Positions 54,215 through 61,977 of a stretch of 64,000 nucleotides of DNA are shown here, piece after piece. The position numbers and the translations under genes were made by a program. A model generated the notes under the pieces. The model was not told the origin of the DNA. It did no database searches and saw nothing but the letters and a program-made list of their open reading frames with translations. Each line of letters starts with the position of its first letter. The stretch's first letter is position 1. The stretch spans positions 62,001 to 126,000 of the forward strand of contig JAPOHD010000013.1 of the NCBI GenBank assembly GCA_026671195.1, read 5' to 3'. The stretch is from Draconibacterium aestuarii. Lineage in GTDB: Bacteria > Bacteroidota > Bacteroidia > Bacteroidales > Prolixibacteraceae.

Positions 54215-54664
54215 CTACATAAGTCCTTCGTCGGCCATTGACAAATAACTTTCGGAAGTAATTATAAGATGATCGAGTAAGGATATGTCGAGTAAGGTTG
54301 ATGCTTTCTTTATTTTCTCGGTAATGCGTATATCGGCTTCGCTGGCTTTAAGGGTGCCGCTCGGATGGTTGTGCAAACATATTATACTCGATGCATTGGC
54401 TTTTAATGCTGCCTGCAGTATAACTTTAACATCTACCACCGTACCCGACTGGCCTCCGGTCGAAATGTTTCTGATACCAAGTATCTTGTTTCCCCGCGAA
54501 AGCAGCAGTACTGCAAAATTTTCAATGTAATCAATGTCGGTCCATAAGGGTAAAACGTGTGTGTAAGCATCGTTCGAGCAAGTAACTTTTACCTGTTCGC
54601 TTGGTTTTACTTTGTGCGAATACGAAATTTTAATTTCAGCAATTGTTTGATTGAATAAATCCAT
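54215..54664 (-). CDS. radC: RadC-family JAB-domain protein
   Basis: 149 residues from the ATG 54664. An upstream ATG would translate the 55-bp repeat and is rejected. It has the JAMM motif HNHPSGTLKASEADIRIT with the earlier catalytic Glu region, plus NISTGGQSGTVVDVKVILQA and LLDHLIITSESYLSMADEG. It is the short form, lacking the N-terminal HhH part of chromosomal RadC, as in phage and integrative-element copies. Its function in mobile elements is unsettled. Confidence 0.88.
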   Translation of the reverse strand: MDLFNQTIAEIKISYSHKVKPSEQVKVTCSNDAYTHVLPLWTDIDYIENFAVLLLSRGNKILGIRNISTGGQSGTVVDVKVILQAALKANASSIICLHNHPSGTLKASEADIRITEKIKKASTLLDISLLDHLIITSESYLSMADEGLM

Positions 54665-54671
54665 AAATATG

Positions 54672-54726
54672 GCCCCTGCCCTGGGGACTTGTTTTGGCTG
54701 GTCTGGCGCGCCAATTAAATTTTGGC
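54672..54726. repeat. 55-bp repeat, copy 2 (RadC side)
   Basis: Second copy of the GCCCCTGCC/GGCGCGCC repeat, just upstream of the RadC start, as copy 1 is just upstream of the GP88 start. Confidence 0.9.
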
Positions 54727-54789
54727 GTACCACAATTGAGCTGCAGCGGATTAATGCAAGTATTTTGCATTACACTGCTGCCAATCGGC

Positions 54790-54838
54790 TTGCGTGTTCC
54801 GCTTAGCGATTAATAACTTTGCCCGAATTTAATGGAGT
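54790..54838 (+). promoter_or_regulatory. Plus-strand promoter-like element at the abiH 3' end (copy X2)
   Basis: TTGC (54790-54793), 20 nt, then TAACTTTG (54814-54821), in the same 34-bp element (54805-54838). It overlaps the last codons of abiH and points antisense into it. Confidence 0.55.
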
Positions 54839-55944
54839 GTGTGCCAGGTTGGAATAACCTGTGGAATTTTTGCAGTTTCATCAAACGATAATAACCTTTC
54901 TCTCATTAGTGGTTTGTCGCTAAAATGACGCGAAATTTCTATGGTTTTAAAAAAGAATTCTTCCCAATCCTTATAATAATAACTCTGGATTGCCACACAG
55001 TTTTTATGTTCAAAAACCGATTTTAATAAGGTTCGATCAGATAATCCGCATGAATGACCAAGAATACTAACTTCGAACCGATCTTTTTCCAGGTATCCCA
55101 AGAGGTTGTGATAATTAGAAGTTTTAGGATATTTGAATGATTTAATCATCCGCAAAAGATCAGGATTATTCTGATTTTCGAAAGTTTTATATTCATCACC
55201 GGTATCGTCGCCATAACCAAAAATAATCGGATTGGTAGGCGAATCTACAGAGCCATGAATAGGAATAATCCGAACTTCCAAAATTTCATTCTCACCCCGA
55301 AACAGTTCTACAAACTTCTTTACTGTATTAGTATAATTAAAATTGAGATAGAGTATCGACTCAGGTGGATTATTGCCAGCGTGATCCTTAATATTTTTTC
55401 TTCTGTTTTCTGGCAAAGATTCACAAATTTGTTCCGCTAAAGTGTAAAACCTTTCAATATAATCAGGCGGGCGGTTATTTTGTTGTTCAATAATAAATAA
55501 TTGAAGACCTTTGGCAAGAATATCCATACATTCATTAGTCGCTTTTACCATTGAATGATACCCTTCAGGAGTGTCTAAAAATGCACGTTTTAATTCGTCG
55601 TAGTAGGCTTGCTCAATATCAACCCATCTCGAATTAGAGTACTCTGTTAATATTTTTTCGAAGAAATAGTTCTTTATATCCATTTTCAGAAAAGAGACTA
55701 AATCACTATGTAAATCTTTAATAGTTTTTTTTGAATTAAAATAGTCTGGACGTACTCTGTAATGTGACGAATTTTCAAATGTAAAAAGTTTGTTGGTTGT
55801 ATTAGGATCCTGTATATACTTTTTTGCTTCAGCCTTTAAATAATGCAGAATAAATTCGGAATACGTTGTATTGAGGCCAAGAGCGAGATCGAATCCGTTA
55901 CCTACTATTACTAATCTGTTATACGCTTTATTGGTGGTAGTCAT
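54829..55944 (-). CDS. AbiH-family abortive infection protein
   Basis: 371 residues from the ATG 55944 (MTTTNKAYNRL); the longer frame upstream is not protein-like. The N-terminal LVIVGNGFDLALGLNTTYSE is the family's nucleotide-binding-like signature. LNFNYTNTVKKFVELF, IPIHGSVDSPTNPIIFGYGD and LGHSCGLSDRTLL follow, all typical of AbiH. Such proteins block rival phages by harming the infected cell; the biochemical activity is not settled. It has a TACTTTTG -7 box at 55966-55973, so it may be expressed in the lysogen. Confidence 0.85.
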   Translation of the reverse strand: MTTTNKAYNRLVIVGNGFDLALGLNTTYSEFILHYLKAEAKKYIQDPNTTNKLFTFENSSHYRVRPDYFNSKKTIKDLHSDLVSFLKMDIKNYFFEKILTEYSNSRWVDIEQAYYDELKRAFLDTPEGYHSMVKATNECMDILAKGLQLFIIEQQNNRPPDYIERFYTLAEQICESLPENRRKNIKDHAGNNPPESILYLNFNYTNTVKKFVELFRGENEILEVRIIPIHGSVDSPTNPIIFGYGDDTGDEYKTFENQNNPDLLRMIKSFKYPKTSNYHNLLGYLEKDRFEVSILGHSCGLSDRTLLKSVFEHKNCVAIQSYYYKDWEEFFFKTIEISRHFSDKPLMRERLLSFDETAKIPQVIPTWHTLH

Positions 55945-56028
55945 AAGTTGTGATCTATTGTTCAGCAAAAGTAAAAAAAATAGTACACAACCGAAGCTAT
56001 GCACTATAGGGTTTTAAGGTGTTGGCTG

Positions 56029-56196
56029 CTAACTGTAGCAGCTTTTAAACTGTTCGTATTCAAAAGCAATAAGTTTTGTTTCGAGGGTTTCGCTGGCACC
56101 AGGGAAGTAGGTAGTTTCAAGATAAGTTACAAAAGCATCCCAAAGGTTTGCTTTTTCGTTTTGTTTGTTGCTGTTGTTTTGTAAATACGATTTCAT
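56029..56196 (-). CDS. 55-residue hypothetical protein with structured leader
   Basis: Begins MKSYLQNNSNKQNEKANLWD and ends EYEQFKSCYS; acidic and helical, with no membrane segment. It was too short for standard calling but has a clear ATG and stop. Its leader (56231-56298) folds into a nested hairpin like that ahead of the 56936-57166 gene, which also starts MKSxxxN. Function unknown. Confidence 0.55.
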   Translation of the reverse strand: MKSYLQNNSNKQNEKANLWDAFVTYLETTYFPGASETLETKLIAFEYEQFKSCYS

Positions 56197-56230
56197 GATG
56201 TTAATATTTTAATTGTTGGGCAACATCAAC

Positions 56231-56298
56231 ATCGCTGTAAAACCTTACACGCCATGGAGGAACTTACTGGCAAATCCATTGCAATAAGGTTAAGCGAT
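56231..56298 (-). ncRNA. Structured 5' leader of the 55-residue gene
   Basis: Three nested pairings: ATCGCT/AGCGAT, AACCTTA/TAAGGTT and CATGGA/TCCATTG with one mismatch. Its centre shares ATGGATTTGC and TTCCTCCAT (minus strand) with the leader at 57204-57286. Probably a cis-regulatory RNA. Confidence 0.55.
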
Positions 56299-56456
56299 AG
56301 TTTCGCACCTACACTTAAAATATAAGTGAAATGAAATTTTTCCCGCCAACAGCTATTAAACGGAAAACTTATTTGATCGGGTTTTGATTATAACCCTACT
56401 CCGAAAGCTTAAGTGATTGAGGAACAGTAAAAAACTTATTTGATTGGAAAATTAAC

Positions 56457-56735
56457 TTATAGGTTAACTTTTGGCAGCAACACCCAAAACGGACCGGCAT
56501 CGGTATACGAAAAAGTAAACCCGGCTTCTTTTAGTGCAGCAGCCACCAGCTCTTTGTTTACCGTGCAAATACTTTCCATCTCTTCAATAACATCGGTCGA
56601 GCTTTTTAACTCAACACCCGGCATTCCAAGTCTGGCCGGAGAGTATTGTTCTATAAATGCGGAAATTAAATCGTCGGTAAGGGTTGGCGTGGGTGCAGAA
56701 CTCTGTTCTGTCGAATCCTTTTTTTCTTCCTCCAT
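56457..56735 (-). CDS. 92-residue hypothetical prophage protein
   Basis: Starts at the ATG 56735 (MEEEKKDSTEQSS); the long frame upstream is rejected because it reads through a highly structured non-coding stretch. The N-terminus is acidic and low-complexity. The C-terminal ~60 residues (DLISAFIEQYSPARLGMPGV, then EMESICTVNKELVAAALKEA) form helices and an ending FWVLLPKVNL. No family was recognised. Soluble. Confidence 0.55.
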   Translation of the reverse strand: MEEEKKDSTEQSSAPTPTLTDDLISAFIEQYSPARLGMPGVELKSSTDVIEEMESICTVNKELVAAALKEAGFTFSYTDAGPFWVLLPKVNL

Positions 56736-56758
56736 AACTGGTATGTTTAATAGAAAAA

Positions 56759-56867
56759 CCCGGCAGCTATTAGTCGCCAGACCATTACAAGTGAACACGA
56801 GTACACTCGTTGCGCTGCCGGGAAAAATCTTCCCAAGAGCGTAAACGTGTTCTAAAATGATCTGGCG
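56759..56867 (-). ncRNA. Structured, possibly pseudoknotted leader of the 92-residue gene
   Basis: Pairings: CCCGGCAGC (56759-56767) with GCTGCCGGG (56814-56822); CGCCAGACCATT (56775-56786) with AATGATCTGGCG (56856-56867), 11 of 12; GAACACG (56793-56799) with CGTGTTC (56846-56852). The first helix crosses the other two, so they form a pseudoknot or are alternatives in a switch. The gene start is 24 nt beyond it in transcription direction. Confidence 0.5.
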
Positions 56868-56891
56868 ATACAAAGGTAACATAAACCTACG

Positions 56892-56922
56892 ACCAAAAAA
56901 AATGCCCCGGTTCAACCGAAGC
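56892..56922 (-). terminator. Terminator after the 76-residue gene
   Basis: CTTCGGTTGAACCGGGG, followed by eight T on the minus strand. Confidence 0.6.
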
Positions 56923-56935
56923 AAATTTTTCGTTT

Positions 56936-57166
56936 TTAATTTTCTTCTTCGCGTGTACTTACGTAAGCAGTGTGAGTGCGTTTAAAATCATCGGGCTTTT
57001 GCATTTTAGCAACTTCAAAAGTTATATACTCTTCGCCTTCGTACTCATGTTTGTGTTTCAAAACTTCTGTCATTTTCAGAGTTACTTTCACAATGTCAAG
57101 TTTTTTACCCGCTTTTGTTTTTACTTCTTTTCCTTTTCCGATGTAATTTTTTTTGAATGATTTCAT
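56936..57166 (-). CDS. 76-residue basic hypothetical protein
   Basis: Starts MKSFKKNYIGKGKEVKTKAG and has a beta-rich body (EGEEYITFEVAKMQKPDDFK). Lys-rich and soluble. No family was recognised, though it resembles small proteins seen in Bacteroidota mobile elements. It is preceded by the nested hairpin leader at 57204-57286 and followed by a terminator, so it is probably a single-gene transcript. Confidence 0.6.
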   Translation of the reverse strand: MKSFKKNYIGKGKEVKTKAGKKLDIVKVTLKMTEVLKHKHEYEGEEYITFEVAKMQKPDDFKRTHTAYVSTREEEN

Positions 57167-57203
57167 GATAAATATTTTTAAAGTTAAAATTGTGCAGATA
57201 CCA

Positions 57204-57286
57204 GGTGCTTAGAAAAGATACAGGCAATGGAGGAATTCGCCGAAGCAAATCCATTGATCGAACGGAGTGGTTATCTGTTAAGCATC
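57204..57286 (-). ncRNA. Structured 5' leader of the 76-residue gene
   Basis: Nested pairings: GGTGCTTA/TAAGCATC (one G-U), AGATA/TATCT, CAATGGA/TCCATTG. The apical sequence ATGGATTTGC...TTCCTCCAT is shared with the leader at 56231-56298, while the outer stems differ in sequence but remain paired. Confidence 0.55.
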
Positions 57287-57289
57287 CAT

Positions 57290-57976
57290 CTTAGCAGAAC
57301 TTTTCACAAAAAAATATCATGAGGTCCCATTCAGTAATCCGGAAAAGGAATTTTGAAAACAAAGCAAACTTGCATATATGCAAACCCACCGGCGAAAATA
57401 CAAGTTCACAAACATTTACACGGGCAAAACCTTGAAGTGCTGCAAAAACCGTAAACAACAATTCACTGCTGTAAACACACAAGCAATAAAACCGGATCAT
57501 CGGGTAACCGGAACCGATCAATGGGAGTAGGGCTTTCCCTTCGGTTTTCTCTTTTGGTTCTTTTATCTGTAACCGCCTTTCCAACAGAGAAAAGAACACC
57601 AGCGAGTTTTGGGTCCGTCTGTGACGGAGGGCCCCAAAATGTACCATCCGCAGAATAAGGATGGGCGCCGCCTCTTTTTTGCCCACTTTTTTCAAGCGAG
57701 AAAAAAGTGCCCGGAATGCATTTGCCTATTGTCATCTATTTTAGATCAACATTCTAAAAATCAACAACCAACAAAGGAAATTCTTAAAAACTACGTTTTT
57801 ATGCCTCGAACCTTGCCAAGCCCGCCCTATCTCGAGAGGCACCCGAGAGGGCAGAAAAGCAGGATATATGACACGACACACAGCGACACACAACACGACA
57901 CACAGAAGCTTAGAGCGCGAGGCAAGTCCTAATCCATCAGGTGCAGAACGTAGTGAGGCGTCTGATACCTTATCTA
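57290..57976. other. Gene-poor stretch with inverted repeat and CGACACAC tract
   Basis: Open frames here do not look like real proteins. Visible features are an inverted repeat CACTTTTTT/AAAAAAGTG (57678-57713) and an imperfect tandem CGACACAC tract (about 57870-57908). The minus-strand frames resemble spurious ORFs that recur near Bacteroidota mobile elements, from memory. No tRNA, origin or known RNA was recognised. Confidence 0.5.
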
Positions 57977-57977
57977 A

Positions 57978-58009
57978 GTCCTTGCTTACTGTATTCAGTT
58001 AGCAAGGAC
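57978..58009 (-). terminator. Terminator after the terminase operon
   Basis: GTCCTTGCTAACTG pairs with CAGTAAGCAAGGAC (one mismatch), starting 4 nt past the terminase stop; the T-run is weak. Confidence 0.7.
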
Positions 58010-58012
58010 GTT

Positions 58013-59716
58013 TTATAGTCTTGGATTTACAAATGTAGATGTGTAATTGTGCAATGTGCCACTGTATTTAGTCCACATGCGTTTATCGGCAGCATCGCCA
58101 AAGTGAGTGGCTTCTTCAGGTAGAATCTTCTTGCTGCGCTCGGAGCTCTTGTCCTTATCGAACTTTCCATTCTTCTCGATAAGTTTTGTATTGTTCATTG
58201 ATATCAATGTGAACTTACAGTTCTTGCCATTGAATATTGGCTTCGGGAACCTAGGATCATTACCCTTTAACATGTTCATCCATAACAAATACTTCTCATG
58301 CTGTGGTGGTTCCATACCTCTGTGGGACTTGGGAACTACAGTCCAACCATTGTAGTCGAAGCGTTCAATGGCCTGAGCATTGTACGATTGCGAGTTCCTG
58401 GCATTTGGCTGGCGATGGTCACCATACTTATCTCGATAGAAGTCAACTTGTCGCGTAGCATGGTAACGATAGTAATTACAGAACTGATCCACCAGCTCCT
58501 CAATCATTACCCTTGGCGTTTCATCAGGTTTATTAAAGAATTCGTTTATAAAACAATCAACGGGTTCAATAATTTTAGTGGCAAAATTAAAGTTGCGCTC
58601 TTGTCCTACTGACATAAGGTTTATTTTGGCTCCCCAGTCAAAAACAACCTCCAACGGCTTACCCGGATCACAATCCAAATCAAATCGGCTATCAGGAGTT
58701 TCAAGCGTTTCAGCATCCCAGTTACTGTCTTCGGCAACGCCACGAATGTAATCATCATTATAAGCATCGTAGTAAATGTGCTTTTGCGGATCTAAATGAT
58801 AATAACAATCCTCAACCTTATCGATCACCCAGTTCAGGATCTCAATCATAAAGGTAAGTAACGATTGCTTTTTGTATTCTCGAGTTATGTACGAAAGTCC
58901 AAGGTTTTCAAGGTTATCAAAAGCATTGGCCAGCGTAAACAAAAGGCCATCTTTCGAAACAAAAGGGACAATCTGACGTTTCAGCCTGACTATTTCATTC
59001 CATATTTCTTTAAACAAACGTATATCTTCATTCAGTTTGGCTTCAATAAGCTGTAATTGCATTTTAACCACGCGGTTCCAAATGTCAAAAAGCAAAATAC
59101 CGGCTTCCTGTTCGTAGTATTTACCAAAATCAAGCAACCAACGCTGGTCCTGACTGTAAGGCATACTCGAAACATACCTGAATCCATGATGCATAGGGAC
59201 AGGATCTGAAGTTAGTTTCCCAAAATACTCTTCATTCCCGCGGTTGGCTGGCGAAACTTCTTCGTCGTAACGTTCTTTATTCAGCGTTAAGGCTTCATCT
59301 ACAATTTCTCTGTCGAGGTTCGGACCACGACTCGATCCTTCGCGTTCTTGCGATAGCATTAAAAATCCTGTTCCGTTCGAAAACGATATAAAGTTGTCAA
59401 ATTTGGTTACCGGCTCATGTGGCGATAGCCAGCCTTTAGGAGGTTTCCCGGTAATTTTGTAGTCCTTATCTTTTTCGTAGCCCAGTTTTGCAAGCAGTTT
59501 TAACGACGATGGCAACGTTCGCGTATAAACCTGTCCGTAAGTTCTTCCGGTAATGGCAGTAATACTGCGCGGCATTTGGCGCACAATATCATTCATCTCC
59601 CATCCAATTTTAAACGATTTTCCGGTACCACGCCCTTCAATGTTTACCTGGTTCTTGGGTTGGTTAATGGCCGAAACCATTTGTGGAGAATTTAACTTTA
59701 CAACTTCGTTTATCAT
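58013..59716 (-). CDS. Phage terminase large subunit
   Basis: 567 residues: the DNA-packaging ATPase and nuclease. The N-terminal Walker A is VNIEGRGTGKSFKIGWEM (residues ~24-41), and the Walker B region is LDREIVDEALTLNKERYDEE. The nuclease half has EVVFDWGAKINLMSVGQE and a final Asp block THFGDAADKRMWTKY. It overlaps the small terminase gene by 4 bp. It is the only ATPase-type morphogenesis protein seen and supports a headful- or cos-type tailed phage. Confidence 0.93.
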   Translation of the reverse strand: MINEVVKLNSPQMVSAINQPKNQVNIEGRGTGKSFKIGWEMNDIVRQMPRSITAITGRTYGQVYTRTLPSSLKLLAKLGYEKDKDYKITGKPPKGWLSPHEPVTKFDNFISFSNGTGFLMLSQEREGSSRGPNLDREIVDEALTLNKERYDEEVSPANRGNEEYFGKLTSDPVPMHHGFRYVSSMPYSQDQRWLLDFGKYYEQEAGILLFDIWNRVVKMQLQLIEAKLNEDIRLFKEIWNEIVRLKRQIVPFVSKDGLLFTLANAFDNLENLGLSYITREYKKQSLLTFMIEILNWVIDKVEDCYYHLDPQKHIYYDAYNDDYIRGVAEDSNWDAETLETPDSRFDLDCDPGKPLEVVFDWGAKINLMSVGQERNFNFATKIIEPVDCFINEFFNKPDETPRVMIEELVDQFCNYYRYHATRQVDFYRDKYGDHRQPNARNSQSYNAQAIERFDYNGWTVVPKSHRGMEPPQHEKYLLWMNMLKGNDPRFPKPIFNGKNCKFTLISMNNTKLIEKNGKFDKDKSSERSKKILPEEATHFGDAADKRMWTKYSGTLHNYTSTFVNPRL

Positions 59717-60312
59717 GATTCCATTATTTCAGCTGCGCCCTGGTCGTCAATTTCGTTTCCACCAAACAAAATACGGTTCAGCTCCTGCAGCGATTCTTTG
59801 GGCAGGTTCTTTATCTGGTTAAAATCGATCGAAACATTCTCATTGTTCACATTCACCATTAAATAGAAGTTGTGCTTCTCGTTTCGTTTCGGATCGGGCA
59901 GATCTTCGGGTTTTTCGCCAATGGCTTTCAGCAGGTTGGCATGTTCCATGGCAATTACACGTTTGTACTGGTAACTGTCTTTTCCCGAGTCGCGGCACTT
60001 CTCAATGTTTTTCACAATGTCCTCAATTATCCAGCTCTTCCAAAAGTCGTAATCAAACTCGTGCATGCTGTTATAAACCTTCCGCGCCAGACGTGCATCG
60101 CGGTAAGCTGTTGTATCGCTTATTTCCGGAAACTTGGTTTTATGCAAGGCTACTGCTTGTTTGGCGCTTGGGTAGCGGTCCAGTAATTTGCTCATCGAAA
60201 CTACTCGTTCCAACAGCTTCTGGTGTTCGGCTGGTAATGGCGAATGTTCAGGATCCAGAATATGGGCCATTATCAACTCGTGTTTCTGATCGGTAAGTGC
60301 TTTTCGTGCCAT
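59713..60312 (-). CDS. Terminase small subunit-like protein
   Basis: 199 residues. A helix-turn-helix-like segment (LLDRYPSAKQAVALHKTKFP, then EISDTTAYRDARLARKVYN) near residues 45-90 is followed by helical oligomerisation segments and an acidic tail (GGNEIDDQGAAEIMES). It lies directly upstream of the large subunit with a 4-bp overlap, so a small-terminase role in DNA recognition is likely. Its start overlaps the previous stop as TAATG. Confidence 0.75.
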   Translation of the reverse strand: MARKALTDQKHELIMAHILDPEHSPLPAEHQKLLERVVSMSKLLDRYPSAKQAVALHKTKFPEISDTTAYRDARLARKVYNSMHEFDYDFWKSWIIEDIVKNIEKCRDSGKDSYQYKRVIAMEHANLLKAIGEKPEDLPDPKRNEKHNFYLMVNVNNENVSIDFNQIKNLPKESLQELNRILFGGNEIDDQGAAEIMES

Positions 60313-60590
60313 TATAGTGTTCTGTTTCTAAATTCCAACATGGTATTTTGTGCAGGATTACTGCCATTAAGCGAAGCCTGTTTTATTGCCGTGCGCAATT
60401 CAACTTCTGTTTTTAAACGGCCTCTGTGGTACGCCAAATAAACAGGATCCTCTTTTTCGTATTTCAAAACATGCTCAAAATCTTCAACTTGGTGCAGCGG
60501 AATATCAAGGTTTATCATTATATCTTCAACCTCGAAAAACAGTCCTGCCATTACGCTAAGTTCTTCAAGTTGTTCCTCGTTTAAATTCAT
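60312..60590 (-). CDS. Small DNA-binding-like protein of the terminase operon
   Basis: 92 residues from the ATG 60590 (a TTG two codons earlier is ignored). EELSVMAGLFFEVEDIMINL, then YLAYHRGRLKTEVELRTAIK and ASLNGSNPAQNTMLEF, follow the helix-turn-helix plus helical-repeat pattern of small-terminase-type proteins. It could be a second TerS component. It overlaps the PLD-like gene by 26 bp and the next gene as TAATG. Confidence 0.6.
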   Translation of the reverse strand: MNLNEEQLEELSVMAGLFFEVEDIMINLDIPLHQVEDFEHVLKYEKEDPVYLAYHRGRLKTEVELRTAIKQASLNGSNPAQNTMLEFRNRTL

Positions 60591-61158
60591 TTTCAAGGGC
60601 TTTTAAATCAAATTCAAAAATAGTTGGGTCGGTAAAAATGGTGCCGCGCTCCATTTTGGGGTTATCGGTTGCGTTCTGACTGGTAACTACCGATATTTTC
60701 CAATCGTTGTTCCATAGCAGGGCAACTTTGGCATGTATGCTCGAGCAACGGTAATCAAACACTGTACTGAGCATCTGGAACGGTTTCGGGCTCATAGAGC
60801 GAACGCGGTTATCTATTAAAACCCTGAACGAAAGTAGTTCCTGTTGCTCAATCCGCTTCAGCACTGTTTCAATGCTTTTCTGACTAATCGAGTACGAGGT
60901 CATAAAGCAATGAACAGGGCCGGTTTGTTTAATAATGTATAGTATTAATCTAACCAGGTTAAAATTACCGTAGCTGTAGTAATGTATTGTTTTGCCCTGC
61001 TCCAGTTTACCGATAACCCGGGTTACAAGCTGGTCGGGTGCATCCGCAAAAATACCCGCACCGTTTTCCGTAGTTAGTCCGGCAGCTTGTTGCCCTTCCG
61101 TCTCGGGTTGCACTACCGGCTTTTGTGCTTCTATTATTTTCGAAGAATTGATTAGCAT
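60565..61158 (-). CDS. Phospholipase-D-like (single HKD) protein
   Basis: 197 residues. The C-terminal SSIHAKVALLWNNDWKISVV, then TSQNATDNPKMERGTIF, matches the HxK-x(n)-D...N..ERG arrangement of PLD-superfamily nucleases, with only one HKD per chain, so a dimer would complete the site. Upstream VHCFMTSYSISQKSIETVLK is the usual preceding strand-helix. Expected to act on nucleic acid rather than lipid; its role beside packaging genes is unknown. Its start overlaps the upstream stop as TAATG. Confidence 0.7.
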   Translation of the reverse strand: MLINSSKIIEAQKPVVQPETEGQQAAGLTTENGAGIFADAPDQLVTRVIGKLEQGKTIHYYSYGNFNLVRLILYIIKQTGPVHCFMTSYSISQKSIETVLKRIEQQELLSFRVLIDNRVRSMSPKPFQMLSTVFDYRCSSIHAKVALLWNNDWKISVVTSQNATDNPKMERGTIFTDPTIFEFDLKALENEFKRGTT

Positions 61159-61976
61159 TATTTTTCCAGTTCAACAATCTTAGTATCAATAATCAAAATC
61201 GTTTCCTCGTTTTTCTTTATACGGTTTTCAATTCGGGAACGCTTGGGTCCTTCGGGCATTGGGTTTTCTTTATCATCTTTGGTTTTTTGCTGGTAAAGCA
61301 ACTGGTTCCTGTCTTTGGTGTTATTGGTCTGCAGGTTCTTTTTTAGTTTTTTCAAATCCGTAATGTTCTCCGGAAGAACATATTCCTCGTTGGGTGGCCA
61401 TACTTCTTCTGCCGCCGGTACCACTCCTTTATCTTCAAAATTCTGAATAAATTTATACAGGTATTCCATGCGTGCCGACATGGCTTTAATGTCCTTCAAA
61501 TAATCAGCACGGGATTGCAGGTTTTCAGGCGAATTTACTTCGGGTACTTCAGTCATTTTCTTATGCATAATACTCCTGTTTTTGTAATTCTCCTGGTATT
61601 CCATTTTTAACCGGCGAATTACTCTCGGGTACTGCATTAGTTTTAAATCCGAAATAAACGGTATGTGCTTTTCCGGAATGTATGGAGCCTGTGTAATTTC
61701 GTTAGTACCCAACCCCGATGCCTTTAACGCTTCCAGGTTAGCAGCATTTTGTACTGCAACATCTTCCGGCAACAATGGCATCTTTTTAAAATTCAGTCCA
61801 ACAGCCTTGCATACCTGGTAATGTAGTTTCGAACTCAAAAACCGTTCTTTACCGGGTTTCATAAATGTATTCAGCAGCGTTCTATTTTTCCCTAATTTGG
61901 CGTATAGTGTAACGCCTGTTTGGTAATCTCTGTTTCCGTACCACCACTGCAGTACTTCAATCTGTTTCTGTTCCAT
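61158..61976 (-). CDS. Hypothetical phage protein with N-terminal GT-associated module
   Basis: 272 residues. The first ~60 residues (LQWWYGNRDYQTGVTLYAKL, then GKNRTLLNTFMKPG) are a paralogue of the C-terminal ~50 residues of the neighbouring glycosyltransferase-like protein. The remainder is charged and largely coiled coil (LPENITDLKKLKKNLQTNNT). No named family was recognised. Its place between the transferase and PLD genes, with overlapping starts and stops, indicates a joint operon. Confidence 0.6.
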   Translation of the reverse strand: MEQKQIEVLQWWYGNRDYQTGVTLYAKLGKNRTLLNTFMKPGKERFLSSKLHYQVCKAVGLNFKKMPLLPEDVAVQNAANLEALKASGLGTNEITQAPYIPEKHIPFISDLKLMQYPRVIRRLKMEYQENYKNRSIMHKKMTEVPEVNSPENLQSRADYLKDIKAMSARMEYLYKFIQNFEDKGVVPAAEEVWPPNEEYVLPENITDLKKLKKNLQTNNTKDRNQLLYQQKTKDDKENPMPEGPKRSRIENRIKKNEETILIIDTKIVELEK

Positions 61977-61977
61977 T

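Noticed and set aside
56457-56924. The 155-codon version of the gene at 56457
   Set aside because: The first 63 codons are read from the structured leader; the ATG at 56735 gives the protein-like part.
57291-57932. Open frames of 90-134 codons on both strands
   Set aside because: Their sequences are low in protein-like pattern, overlap each other on opposite strands, and cross an inverted repeat and a tandem tract.
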